Shown here piece by piece: positions 24,897-32,686 of a stretch of 64,000 nucleotides of DNA. The notes beneath the pieces were generated by a model. The model was given only the letters and a program-made list of their open reading frames with translations. It was not told the origin of the DNA and did no database searches. This DNA comes from Dongia_B sp964406155. GTDB lineage: Bacteria; Pseudomonadota; Alphaproteobacteria; Dongiales; Dongiaceae. Where the stretch lies: contig CAYOQR010000005.1 of NCBI GenBank assembly GCA_964406155.1, forward strand, positions 62,001-126,000, given 5' to 3'. Within the stretch, counting starts at the first letter, position 1, and each line of letters starts with the position of its first letter. Both the position numbers and the translations under genes were made by a program.

Positions 24897-26516
24897 ATGC
24901 CGGTGACCAAGGCTTACGACTATATCATCATCGGCGCCGGTTCGGCGGGCTGTACGCTCGCCAGCCGGCTGTCGGAAGAGAGCGATGCGCGGGTCCTGAT
25001 TCTCGAGGCCGGCGGCTGGGACCGCGACCCCTGGATTCACATCCCCCTCGGCTGGGGCAAGATCCTGCAGAAGCGCCTGCACGACTGGATGTACTTCTGC
25101 GAGCCCGAGGACAATGTCGGCGGCCGGCGTGTGGAATGCGCCCGGGGCAAAGTGGTCGGCGGTTCCTCCTCCACCAATGCCATGGCCTATGTGCGCGGCA
25201 ATCGGGGCGATTACGATCGCTGGGCCGCGAGCGGTCTCACCGGGTGGTCCTATGAAGATGCCCTGCCCTATTTCCGCAAGCAGGAGAGCTGGGAAGGCGG
25301 GGCCAACACCTATCGTGGCGGCGACGGGCCGCTCGGCACCCAGACCTGCAAGTACCAGGATCCCCTGATCGACGCCTTCGCCGAAGCCGGCATGGCCGCC
25401 GGCCATGGCTGGACTGAGGATTATAACGGGGCACAGCAGGAAGGTTTCGGCCGCCTGCAGATGACGATCCGCAACGGCCGGCGCTGCAGTGCCGCCACCG
25501 GCTATCTGCGGCCGGCCCTGAAGCGGTCCAATCTGCACATCGAGGTCGAAGCCCTGGTCACCTGCATCCTCTTCGAAGGCAACAGGGCCGTGGGCGTGGA
25601 ATACCGCCGCAACGGCGAGACGCTGACCGTGCGGGCCGAACGCGAGATCATTCTGGCCGGCGGCGTCATCAACTCACCGCAACTGCTGATGCTCTCCGGC
25701 ATCGGCGATCCGGCGGCGTTGAAGCAGCACAGCATCCCGGTCAATGTCCCCCTGCCTGGTGTCGGCCGGAACCTGCAGGATCATGTCTCCGTCATCCTGA
25801 TGTATCATCGCACGGAACCCGGCCCGTTCCATCGCATGATGCGCTACGACCGGATCGCGCGGGAACTGGGCAAGGCCTATTTCTTCGGCAAGGGCTTCGC
25901 CGCCGATGTACCGGGCGGCATCACGGCTTTCCTGAAAAGCCGGAGCGATCTCGCCTTGCCGGATATCCAGTTCCTGCTGACGGCGGCGCCGCTCGGCGCC
26001 TGGCCCTATTTCACGCCCTTCAAGCAGCCTTTCACCGACGGCTTCGCCTGCCGCATCGTCATGCTGCATCCCGAGAGCCGGGGCCATATCGCGCTCAATT
26101 CGGCCGATCCGGCCGCGGCCCCGCGCATCCACCAGAACTTTCTCTCGACCGAGGCCGACTGGCGCACCATGCGTGCCGGCGTCATCATGGCCCGCGAGGT
26201 GGCGTCACAGCGTAGCATGCAGCCGTACATCGCCCGGGAAATCGCGCCCGGCCTCGACAAGACCTCGAATGAGGCCATCGACGCCCATATCCGCAACACC
26301 TCGATCACCGTGCACCATCCCCTCGGCACCTGCAAAATGGGCATCGAGACGGATGACATGGCGGTCGTCGATCCGACGCTGCGGGTCCGCGGCACCGAGG
26401 GATTGCGCGTGGTCGATGCTTCGGTCATGCCGGATCTCGTCACCGGCAATATCAATGCCGCCGTGGTGATGATCGCCGAGAAGGCCGCCGACCTGATCCG
26501 TGGCCGCGTATCTTAG
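24897..26516 (+). CDS. GMC-family FAD oxidoreductase, candidate 4-pyridoxate dehydrogenase
   Basis: 539 residues with the FAD motif IIGAGSAGCTLASRLSE near 9-25, the GMC signature ARGKVVGGSSSTNAMAYVRG, a second signature GGVINSPQLLMLSGIG and the C-terminal HHPLGTCKMG plus GNINAAVV. It differs clearly from the pyridoxine oxidase in the window. In M. loti the membrane-bound 4-pyridoxic acid dehydrogenase that makes FHMPC is, as I recall, also of the GMC family; the substrate of the FHMPC dehydrogenase at 16006 has to come from such an enzyme and no other candidate is in view. The ATG at 24897 follows GGGGAAG. Choline dehydrogenase-like activity on another alcohol is the alternative. Confidence 0.72.
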   Translation: MPVTKAYDYIIIGAGSAGCTLASRLSEESDARVLILEAGGWDRDPWIHIPLGWGKILQKRLHDWMYFCEPEDNVGGRRVECARGKVVGGSSSTNAMAYVRGNRGDYDRWAASGLTGWSYEDALPYFRKQESWEGGANTYRGGDGPLGTQTCKYQDPLIDAFAEAGMAAGHGWTEDYNGAQQEGFGRLQMTIRNGRRCSAATGYLRPALKRSNLHIEVEALVTCILFEGNRAVGVEYRRNGETLTVRAEREIILAGGVINSPQLLMLSGIGDPAALKQHSIPVNVPLPGVGRNLQDHVSVILMYHRTEPGPFHRMMRYDRIARELGKAYFFGKGFAADVPGGITAFLKSRSDLALPDIQFLLTAAPLGAWPYFTPFKQPFTDGFACRIVMLHPESRGHIALNSADPAAAPRIHQNFLSTEADWRTMRAGVIMAREVASQRSMQPYIAREIAPGLDKTSNEAIDAHIRNTSITVHHPLGTCKMGIETDDMAVVDPTLRVRGTEGLRVVDASVMPDLVTGNINAAVVMIAEKAADLIRGRVS

Positions 26517-26578
26517 AGCGCGATTCAGCTCACAAATGGAAGCGCCCCAGCGATTCCATTTGTGAGCATCCGGCTCTA
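26514..26578. repeat. Dispersed palindromic element / bidirectional terminator-like hairpin
   Basis: Arms GCTCACAAATGGAA (26528-26541) and TTCCATTTGTGAGC (26554-26567) form a perfect 14-bp stem with a 12-nt loop. The outer ends are TAGAGCGCGAT and ATCCGGCTCTA. The terminal TAG on each strand supplies the stop codon of the GMC gene (+) and of the methyltransferase gene (-). It shares ends and layout with 15831-15961, so it is a second locus of the same repeat family. Confidence 0.75.
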
Positions 26579-27304
26579 GCGGCGAATACCGACGAGATTG
26601 ATCAGGGTTTCCTCGCGGGAAGCCGGCGGCCTGATGCCGAACCAGCGCTCCATGACACCGAGATCACTCCGGCTCCACCACAGATACGGATAGGAGACCG
26701 ACCCGCCGCCGACCTCGAAACCCGCCGCACGGACCATTTGCAGATATTCCGGCGCGGTGCGCTGCACATCCATCGGATGGCGGAACAGCAGGCGGATGAT
26801 CCAGGAGTGAATGTATTTCCTGGTCGATTCGGCGAAGAGCAGCAGGCCGCCGGGCTTCAGGACGCGATGGAATTCCGCCAGCGCTTCCTCCTGATCCATC
26901 AGATGGTGGAAGGTCTGGTGGCAGAAGACCATATCGACCGACTGGTCCGGCAGCATCAGGCGCGAACTCGTCGTCTGCCGGAAATCGACCTTGAGATTGT
27001 CCTTGGCGACTTCGCCGGCCGCGACCTCGAGCATATCGGCATCGACATCGATCCCGATCATGCGTTCCGGCCGGAAACGTTCCGCCAGCAGCTTGAAGGA
27101 CCGGCCCCGGCCGCAGCCGACATCGACGATGACGGGATAGGATGACCGGCGCTCGACGATCAGCGGCTCGAGATCGTTCAACGCCCGTTCGAGAACATGC
27201 TTCGCCCAGGTTTCCGTCCGCAGGAACCAGATGCCGAAGCGGGTCTCGGGCACATACATGCTCGCGACCAGTTCGTCATTACGCAGATACTCGGTTCGCT
27301 GCAT
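26576..27304 (-). CDS. Class I SAM-dependent methyltransferase (APE-cluster associated)
   Basis: 242 residues with the SAM-binding motif I VDVGCGRGRSF at about 60-70, acidic post-I IGIDVDADML, and FCHQTFHHLMDQEEALAEFHRVLKPGG (motifs II/III) near 128-154. It is the typical methyltransferase found at the edge of aryl polyene clusters, where it may O-methylate the aryl head group. It is transcribed away from the APE operon together with the phosphopantetheinyl transferase 38 bp upstream. The last codon lies in the palindromic repeat. Role in the pigment pathway is inferred from position. Confidence 0.83.
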   Translation of the reverse strand: MQRTEYLRNDELVASMYVPETRFGIWFLRTETWAKHVLERALNDLEPLIVERRSSYPVIVDVGCGRGRSFKLLAERFRPERMIGIDVDADMLEVAAGEVAKDNLKVDFRQTTSSRLMLPDQSVDMVFCHQTFHHLMDQEEALAEFHRVLKPGGLLLFAESTRKYIHSWIIRLLFRHPMDVQRTAPEYLQMVRAAGFEVGGGSVSYPYLWWSRSDLGVMERWFGIRPPASREETLINLVGIRR

Positions 27305-27342
27305 TCAATCACCCTCGTTCCCGCGCCGCCTATCGCGCGCGC

Positions 27343-28074
27343 TCATGATTCACCCGCCAGTATATTCCGCAACTCGGACGGCAAATGCCACCATTTAAGT
27401 TCAACCTCCCGGCTCTGCGGACCTTGGCTGTCACATTTGAACGCCATGGCGAGATGAAACAAATCGCCGACCCGCCAATGCGCGAAGTGCCACAACGCCC
27501 CTTCTTGGCGACTTGTCCACCGGCCGCTATCGGGCCCCTGATCCACGCGGTCCCGACGATCCGTCACCACAGCAAGGCCGGCGCCCTCCGCCTTGGCCAC
27601 CGCTTCCCGCAGGGCCCAGATGCGATAGAAGCCGTTCTCCCCGTCACGGGCGACGCGCCGGATCTCCGCCGGCCCGAAGGCGGTCTCGGCGATCTCCAGC
27701 CAGGATCGGCTGGGCCGGGCCGCTTCCAGATCGAGCCCGATTCGTCCGCCCGAGGCGACGGCGCAGCCGACCCAGCCGCCCGAATGGCTGAACGAGATTG
27801 TGACGGGCGGCACAGTTTCGTCCGGGCTGTCCCCTCCATACGGGCTGTCCCCAGCCGTCCCAGGCAGCAGGACAGGGCGCCCTCCCGGTTCCTCTCCCAA
27901 CCGCCAGGACCGGTCCCGGCAGGCCGGAACAGCCGGCAAAAGATCGAAAAGCAACGCCCGGGCAACGGCGCTGCGCCGCCTGATCCCGGGAAACGGTGGG
28001 AGCGCTGCCGCATGCCGCGCCAGAAGCCCTGAGGCCGCCTCGCTCTCCTCGCGGATAAGTGACAAAAAGATCAT
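27343..28074 (-). CDS. 4'-phosphopantetheinyl transferase superfamily protein (Sfp type)
   Basis: 243 residues. The core motifs are present: FSHSGGWVGCAVASG with GRIGLDLE (magnesium-binding Asp/Glu) near residues 95-117 and FYRIWALREAVAKAEGAGL near 150-168, the WxxKEA motif with Arg in place of the first Lys. It would attach phosphopantetheine to the two ACPs encoded at 29865 and 30146. It is divergent from the APE operon across a 270-bp promoter region. Start ATG 28074 has no strong Shine-Dalgarno. Confidence 0.87.
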   Translation of the reverse strand: MIFLSLIREESEAASGLLARHAAALPPFPGIRRRSAVARALLFDLLPAVPACRDRSWRLGEEPGGRPVLLPGTAGDSPYGGDSPDETVPPVTISFSHSGGWVGCAVASGGRIGLDLEAARPSRSWLEIAETAFGPAEIRRVARDGENGFYRIWALREAVAKAEGAGLAVVTDRRDRVDQGPDSGRWTSRQEGALWHFAHWRVGDLFHLAMAFKCDSQGPQSREVELKWWHLPSELRNILAGES

Positions 28075-28107
28075 TCAATTCAATTTGCTAGGCTGATTCC
28101 GCGAAAC

Positions 28108-28137
28108 TTCCATAAAATCCTCAGGGCGTATTATAAT
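28108..28137 (+). promoter_or_regulatory. Candidate sigma-70-like promoter of the APE operon
   Basis: A perfect TATAAT at 28132-28137 lies in an AT-rich stretch within the 270-bp divergent spacer; 18 bp upstream is a weak -35 match TTCCAT (28108-28113). It would give a roughly 200-nt leader before the first APE start codon. The -35 is poor, so confidence is low. Confidence 0.35.
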
Positions 28138-28344
28138 GAAAATAGGTTAGAAGGTCGGGGAAACGCTTTGGGGGAATATGGCGGCCATGACATCCGGCAT
28201 CCGGATGACCCTGTGCCGGGTATGGAGCAATGGTTAACGTCACTTTGTATGATCAGGCCGCCCGACCGCCTGTTGCAGTTCTTTATCCCACCGGACAGAT
28301 GCCGAGCACGGTAGCCGACCGGCTGAGGGGCGTTGTGTGACCTC

Positions 28345-29121
28345 ATGCTGAGCGACTTTCCCCTCTCGATCACGGACTGGTTTGCCTGGACTCCGGCACG
28401 GGAAACCCGCTCGGCGTGGCGCGACTGGGCCCGCCGGCAACCGGCTGGAGACGCTCAGCCGACAGAGCCGGCAGCGAATGACGGGCTGGTCGCCTTGCCC
28501 ATGATGCTGCGCCGGCGCATCGACAGTTTCAGCCAGAAAGTCGTCGGCGCCGCTCTGGCCTGCGGCGATCTGCGCGACGGCCGCTATGTCTTCGCCTCGC
28601 GCCACGGCGAGTTCAGCCGAACCCTGCGCATCCTCGCCGATCTCGCCGACCAACAGCAGCCTTCGCCTGCCGATTTCAGCATGTCGGTCCATAACGCCCT
28701 GGCGGGCTTGCTCTCGATCCATACCGGCAACAAGGCCGGACACATTACCGTTTCCTCCGGCACCGATGTCTTCGGCATTGGCTTGCTGGAAGCGGTCATC
28801 AGCCTTACCGAGCAACCGGACCAGCCGGTCGTCCTCGTCTGCTATGACGATCCCCTGCCTGGCGAGTACAATCGGTTCGAACCGGTCGACGGTCCGCCTC
28901 TGCCGATGATCCTGGTGCTCAAGCTCGGCACCGGCAACGCGACTGGCGGCGAGACTGGCAACACCGTCCGCTTCTCTGTCGCACCGAGCAGCGGGCAGGT
29001 TCCGCATCACGCTTCCAGTGACGGATTGGCGCAGGATTTTCTCGGCTTCTTCCTGTCCGATCGCGACACCGGCTTCTCGGTCGGCGAGCGCCTCACCTGG
29101 CGGTGGCACCGTGCTGCTTAA
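28345..29121 (+). CDS. Beta-ketoacyl synthase-like N-terminal-domain protein (ApeC-like, APE cluster)
   Basis: A 258-residue protein with only the N-terminal half of a ketosynthase (PF13723-like): it covers LPMMLRRRIDSFSQKVVGAA, FASRHGEFSRT, SMSVHNALAGLLSIHTGN and a C-terminal VVLVCYDDPLP region, without the active-site Cys. In APE systems such a short subunit pairs with a full KS as a chain-length-factor-like partner, from memory of the E. coli work. It is the first gene of the operon. I chose ATG 28345; a TTG at 28333 is possible. It overlaps the acyltransferase by 11 bp. Confidence 0.85.
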   Translation: MLSDFPLSITDWFAWTPARETRSAWRDWARRQPAGDAQPTEPAANDGLVALPMMLRRRIDSFSQKVVGAALACGDLRDGRYVFASRHGEFSRTLRILADLADQQQPSPADFSMSVHNALAGLLSIHTGNKAGHITVSSGTDVFGIGLLEAVISLTEQPDQPVVLVCYDDPLPGEYNRFEPVDGPPLPMILVLKLGTGNATGGETGNTVRFSVAPSSGQVPHHASSDGLAQDFLGFFLSDRDTGFSVGERLTWRWHRAA

Positions 29122-29887
29122 CCGGATCAATTATGCCTGGCGCCTGGTCGCCACCGGCTTCGCCTTCGCCCTGTTCTTCGGCGGGGGGGCGCTGGTCGCC
29201 CTCACTGTTCTGCCGATCGTCGTCCGGCTACGGATCAATGGATCGACCGGCCGGCGCAACGCGCAATGGCTGATCCAGCATCTCTTCAGGGGCTTCGCTC
29301 TGCTGCTGCAGGGGCTCGGCATCCTGCGGCTCGACGTCGCCGGCGCCGAGCGCTTCAAGAACAGCGGCGGCCATCTGGTAATCGCCAATCACCCGACCCT
29401 GCTGGACGTCGTCTTCCTGATGGCCTTCATCCCGCGGGCCCAATGCATCGTGAAACACGAGCTCTGGAACCACCGCTATCTGGGTGGCATGGTGCGGCTC
29501 GCGGGCTATATCGCCAACAACCTGGAACCGGAAGCGCTGCTCGATGCCTGCAAGACTTCCATCGATGGTGGCGACAATCTCATCATCTTTCCGGAAGGCA
29601 CCCGGACACGTCCGGGCGAAGCGATGCACTTCCATCGCGGCTTCGCCAATATCGCCTTGCTGGCCGAGGCGCGCATTCAACTGGTGACCATCACCTGCAC
29701 GCCGCTGATGCTGCCGAAGGGTGATCCCTGGTGGCGCATTCCGCCGCGCCGGTCGCAGTTCAGAATAACCGTGGGCGACAGCCTGGATGCCAAACACCTG
29801 CTGCAGGAGCAGAGCAGATCAATCGCGGCCAGGGTGCTGGTCCGCCAAATCGAGAGCTATTACGGTGAACAACTTGCAACTGGATGA
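29111..29887 (+). CDS. Lysophospholipid-type acyltransferase (PlsC family, APE cluster)
   Basis: 258 residues with an N-terminal membrane helix (LVATGFAFALFFGGGALVALTV) and the PlsC signatures NHPTLLD (NHx4D catalytic motif) near 92-98 and FPEGTRTRPGE near 165-175. In APE clusters this enzyme is thought to help anchor the polyene chain to a lipid in the outer membrane. The GTG at 29111 starts 11 bp inside the preceding gene; the frame is open further upstream but that sequence is out of frame with the KS gene and not protein-like. The 3' end overlaps the ACP gene by 23 bp. Confidence 0.85.
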   Translation: MLLNRINYAWRLVATGFAFALFFGGGALVALTVLPIVVRLRINGSTGRRNAQWLIQHLFRGFALLLQGLGILRLDVAGAERFKNSGGHLVIANHPTLLDVVFLMAFIPRAQCIVKHELWNHRYLGGMVRLAGYIANNLEPEALLDACKTSIDGGDNLIIFPEGTRTRPGEAMHFHRGFANIALLAEARIQLVTITCTPLMLPKGDPWWRIPPRRSQFRITVGDSLDAKHLLQEQSRSIAARVLVRQIESYYGEQLATG

Positions 29888-30140
29888 CCTGGAACGCGAC
29901 CTCAAGGAACTGATCGTCAAGACCCTCAAGCTCGAGGGGATTCAGCCGGCCGATATCGACAGTGAGGAGCCGCTGTTCAATGACGGCCTCGGCCTGGATT
30001 CGATCGACGCCCTTGAACTTGGCGTCGCCATTCGTAAAACCTATGGCACGAAGATCGAAACCATTACCGATGAGGTCAAGGCGCATTTCGCAACGATCCG
30101 CAGCCTGGCGAAATTCATCCAGACCCTGCGCAAGGAATAA
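29865..30140 (+). CDS. Acyl carrier protein 1 (APE cluster, ApeE/F type)
   Basis: A 91-residue acidic ACP with the phosphopantetheine site GLGLDSIDALELG, modified serine at Ser46. It carries the growing polyene or the aryl starter. The GTG start at 29865 lies inside the acyltransferase gene (23-bp overlap), consistent with translational coupling; ACP2 follows 5 bp after its stop. The Phe-Asn-Asp stretch before the site is typical of the APE ACP pair. Confidence 0.9.
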   Translation: MNNLQLDDLERDLKELIVKTLKLEGIQPADIDSEEPLFNDGLGLDSIDALELGVAIRKTYGTKIETITDEVKAHFATIRSLAKFIQTLRKE

Positions 30141-30145
30141 GGCCG

Positions 30146-30394
30146 ATGTTATCGCGTGACGAAATTTACCAGACCTTGCGCGGCTATCTGATCGAGATGT
30201 TCGAGGTTCCGCCGGAGAAGATCACCTTGGACGCCCGCCTGTACGAAGATCTCGACCTCGACAGCATCGACGCCGTCGATCTGATCGTCCGGCTGCAGGC
30301 CTTCACCGAACGGAAGTTCAAGGCGGAGGAATTCAAGACGGTGCGCAGTGTGAGCGATGTCCTCGATCGTGTCGAAGCCATCCTCGCAGAGTAA
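30146..30394 (+). CDS. Acyl carrier protein 2 (APE cluster)
   Basis: An 82-residue ACP with site DLDLDSIDAVDLI, modified Ser40, and the usual four-helix pattern. Two dissimilar ACPs side by side are a hallmark of APE clusters, one used by the AMP ligase for the starter and one for elongation as described for E. coli. ATG 30146 follows AATAAGGCCG. It overlaps the next gene by 38 bp in a different frame. Confidence 0.92.
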   Translation: MLSRDEIYQTLRGYLIEMFEVPPEKITLDARLYEDLDLDSIDAVDLIVRLQAFTERKFKAEEFKTVRSVSDVLDRVEAILAE

Positions 30395-30956
30395 GGCGGC
30401 ATCGATCTGCACCGTTGCGCTGGCGCTGCTCGGCGCAGCCTATCCTTTCGTGGTCTATTTCGCCCGCGACATGATCTCTTCGCGCGCTTTCGTCGCCGCG
30501 GCACTCTTCCTGCTCGGCCTGCGCCTGATCACCGGCCGCTCGGAGTTGGCGCGGTTCTGGCGCGGCCCGCTGATCATCGCCGGCATCATTCTGCTCGCCT
30601 CGACGCTGCTCGATGTCGATTTTGCCGAACGCGCCTATCCGGCTCTCATGAGCCTCGCGGCGGCCAGTGTCTTTGCCTGGTCGCTGCATCAACCGCCCAG
30701 CCTGATCGAGCGTTTCGCCCGCATGACGCGCAAGACCATTCCGCCCCATGTCCAGGTCTATTGCCGGAACGTGACGCTGATCTGGGCCGCTTGGCTCACG
30801 GCGAATGCCGCCATCTCCGCCGGGCTGGCGATCTGGGGCAGCCTCGCCGCCTGGACACTCTGGACCGGTCTGCTCTCTTATCTCGCCATGGGCGCCCTCT
30901 TCGCCGGCGAACTCTGCTTCCGCTATCTGGTCATCGGATATCGGTCCCAGACATGA
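30357..30956 (+). CDS. Small multi-pass membrane protein of APE clusters (COG4648-like)
   Basis: 199 residues with about five to six hydrophobic helices (for example VALALLGAAYPFVVYFA, GPLIIAGIILLAST and WTLWTGLLSYLAMGALFAGEL) and a basic loop RFARMTRKTIPPHVQVYCRNVTLIW. This protein recurs at this place in APE clusters, between the ACPs and the AMP ligase; its function is unknown, presumably holding the synthase at the membrane. It overlaps ACP2 by 38 bp and the ligase by 4 bp, so it is read from the same operon. Confidence 0.83.
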   Translation: MSSIVSKPSSQSKAASICTVALALLGAAYPFVVYFARDMISSRAFVAAALFLLGLRLITGRSELARFWRGPLIIAGIILLASTLLDVDFAERAYPALMSLAAASVFAWSLHQPPSLIERFARMTRKTIPPHVQVYCRNVTLIWAAWLTANAAISAGLAIWGSLAAWTLWTGLLSYLAMGALFAGELCFRYLVIGYRSQT

Positions 30957-32686
30957 CGCGCCGTTCCATCGCCGGACTCTTCACCGAGGGCCGCGCTGCC
31001 GATCAGATAGTCGCTATCAACAAGACAGGCCCAATTACGCTTGCCCGTTTCCAGCGCGACGTCGCGGCGAATGCGACCAGAATCCGTGAAGCAGGCTGCC
31101 GTCGTGGACTGCTCGCCTGTACGGATACCTATTGGGCCGCCGTGGGCCTCCTCGGTCTGTTCCATGCCGGCGCCAGCGCGGTCATGCCGCAGAACCTGAA
31201 GCCTGATTCCCTGGCGCTGATCGACGATCAATGGGATTTCATCATCGCCGATGTCCCACAGGACGATACCGGCCGTGCCCTCACGCTGGAAACGGCCGAC
31301 GAGATGCCCGGCACCTTATCTCTGCCGGCCCTGCATCCGGATGCCTGCTCGCTCGATCTTTTCACCTCCGGTTCGACCGGCCAGCCTAAGCGCATCACCA
31401 AGAGCCTGCGCCTTCTGGAGAACGAGGCCAGAGCCGTCGAGCAATTGTTCGGGCCGCGTCTCACCCCCGATAGCCGCATCCATGCCACGGTGTCGCATCA
31501 GCATCTCTATGGCCTCACCTTCGGTCTGATCTGGCCGCTTTTCAGCGGCCGCCCCTTTCATGGCGAAACCCATCAAATCTGGGAAACGTTGCTGGCCCTG
31601 AAGATCGGCCACTCGATGCTGGTGACCAGCCCGGCCCATTTGACCCGGCTTGCCGGTTTTCGTGTTCAGCCGACGGGCGAGCATCCCGCGATCATTCTGT
31701 CGGCAGGCTCGCCCCTGCCCGCCGGCGCGGTTCAGGAAACCATCGGGATTCTCGGTACGGCGCCGACGGAAATCTTCGGCAGCACCGAAACCGGCGCCAT
31801 TGCCTGGCGTGATTGGGGCTCGGCCGATCCGGCCTGGACGCCGCTGCCGAGTGTCCGGGTCGAGCAACTCGCCGATGGGCGGATGTCGGTCCTTTCGCCC
31901 TTCGTCGCCGGCGATGGCCGGCATGACAGCGCCGATCTGATCGCCCTCGCCGAAGACGGTACCTTCCGCGCCCTGGGCCGGTCCGACAGCATCGTGAAAA
32001 TCGAAGGCAAGCGGGCCAGCCTGCCGGAGCTCGAAAGCGAGCTTCAGCGGCTTCCCCAGGTCGCCGCCGCCGCGGTCATTCTGTTGGCCGGTGAACGTCC
32101 CCGTCTTGGTGCTGTCGTCGTGCCGACCGCACAAGGCCAAGCGGAACTCGCCATCGCCGGATCTTTCCGTTTCGGTCAAAAGCTGCGGCGCCAACTGGCG
32201 TCGCGGTTCGAATCGGTCGTCCTTCCCAAGCAATGGCGGTTCGTGTCCGAGCTGCCCTCCGGCGGTCTGGGGAAGCGGCGGGTTTCCGATCTGTTGTCTC
32301 TGTTCGATGCGCAGGAGGAGAAGATGACGGCATCCGATCGTCCCGACGAACCGGAATTGCACGACCAGCGGAAGACGGCGGACGGCATTGAGCTTGATCT
32401 CTTCATTCCGCCGACGCTCAGCCATCTCGATGGCCATTTCCCCAAACTGCCGATCGTCCCCGGCGTGGCGCAGATCGACTGGGCGGCGAAATACGCTGCC
32501 CGCCATCTTCATCTGGGTAATGGCGTGGCCATGTCGTTCCAGGTGAAATTCCGCCGCCTGATGTCACCCGGCAGCCATATCACCTTGGTGCTCAGCCATC
32601 ACGCCGAACGCCGCCGCATGTCCTTTACCTATCAGCAGCAGGACCAGGTTCTGGCCTCCGGCAGCTTCGCCTTGGGGATCCCGTGA
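30953..32686 (+). CDS. AMP-dependent ligase fused to a hotdog dehydratase (ApeH-ApeI fusion)
   Basis: 577 residues with two parts. Residues about 1-455 are an adenylate-forming acyl ligase: SLDLFTSGSTGQPKRITK (P-loop-like motif), EIFGSTETGAIAWR and the C-terminal hinge ALGRSDSIVKIEGKRASL. It should activate the aryl acid starter (4-hydroxybenzoate in the known pathway) onto an ACP. After an acidic linker, residues about 460-577 form a hotdog dehydratase with LDGHFPKLPIVPGVAQIDW, the ApeI-type domain. In the E. coli cluster, as I recall, these are separate genes. ATG 30953 overlaps the previous stop (ATGA). No frameshift is needed to join the domains. Confidence 0.88.
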   Translation: MTRRSIAGLFTEGRAADQIVAINKTGPITLARFQRDVAANATRIREAGCRRGLLACTDTYWAAVGLLGLFHAGASAVMPQNLKPDSLALIDDQWDFIIADVPQDDTGRALTLETADEMPGTLSLPALHPDACSLDLFTSGSTGQPKRITKSLRLLENEARAVEQLFGPRLTPDSRIHATVSHQHLYGLTFGLIWPLFSGRPFHGETHQIWETLLALKIGHSMLVTSPAHLTRLAGFRVQPTGEHPAIILSAGSPLPAGAVQETIGILGTAPTEIFGSTETGAIAWRDWGSADPAWTPLPSVRVEQLADGRMSVLSPFVAGDGRHDSADLIALAEDGTFRALGRSDSIVKIEGKRASLPELESELQRLPQVAAAAVILLAGERPRLGAVVVPTAQGQAELAIAGSFRFGQKLRRQLASRFESVVLPKQWRFVSELPSGGLGKRRVSDLLSLFDAQEEKMTASDRPDEPELHDQRKTADGIELDLFIPPTLSHLDGHFPKLPIVPGVAQIDWAAKYAARHLHLGNGVAMSFQVKFRRLMSPGSHITLVLSHHAERRRMSFTYQQQDQVLASGSFALGIP

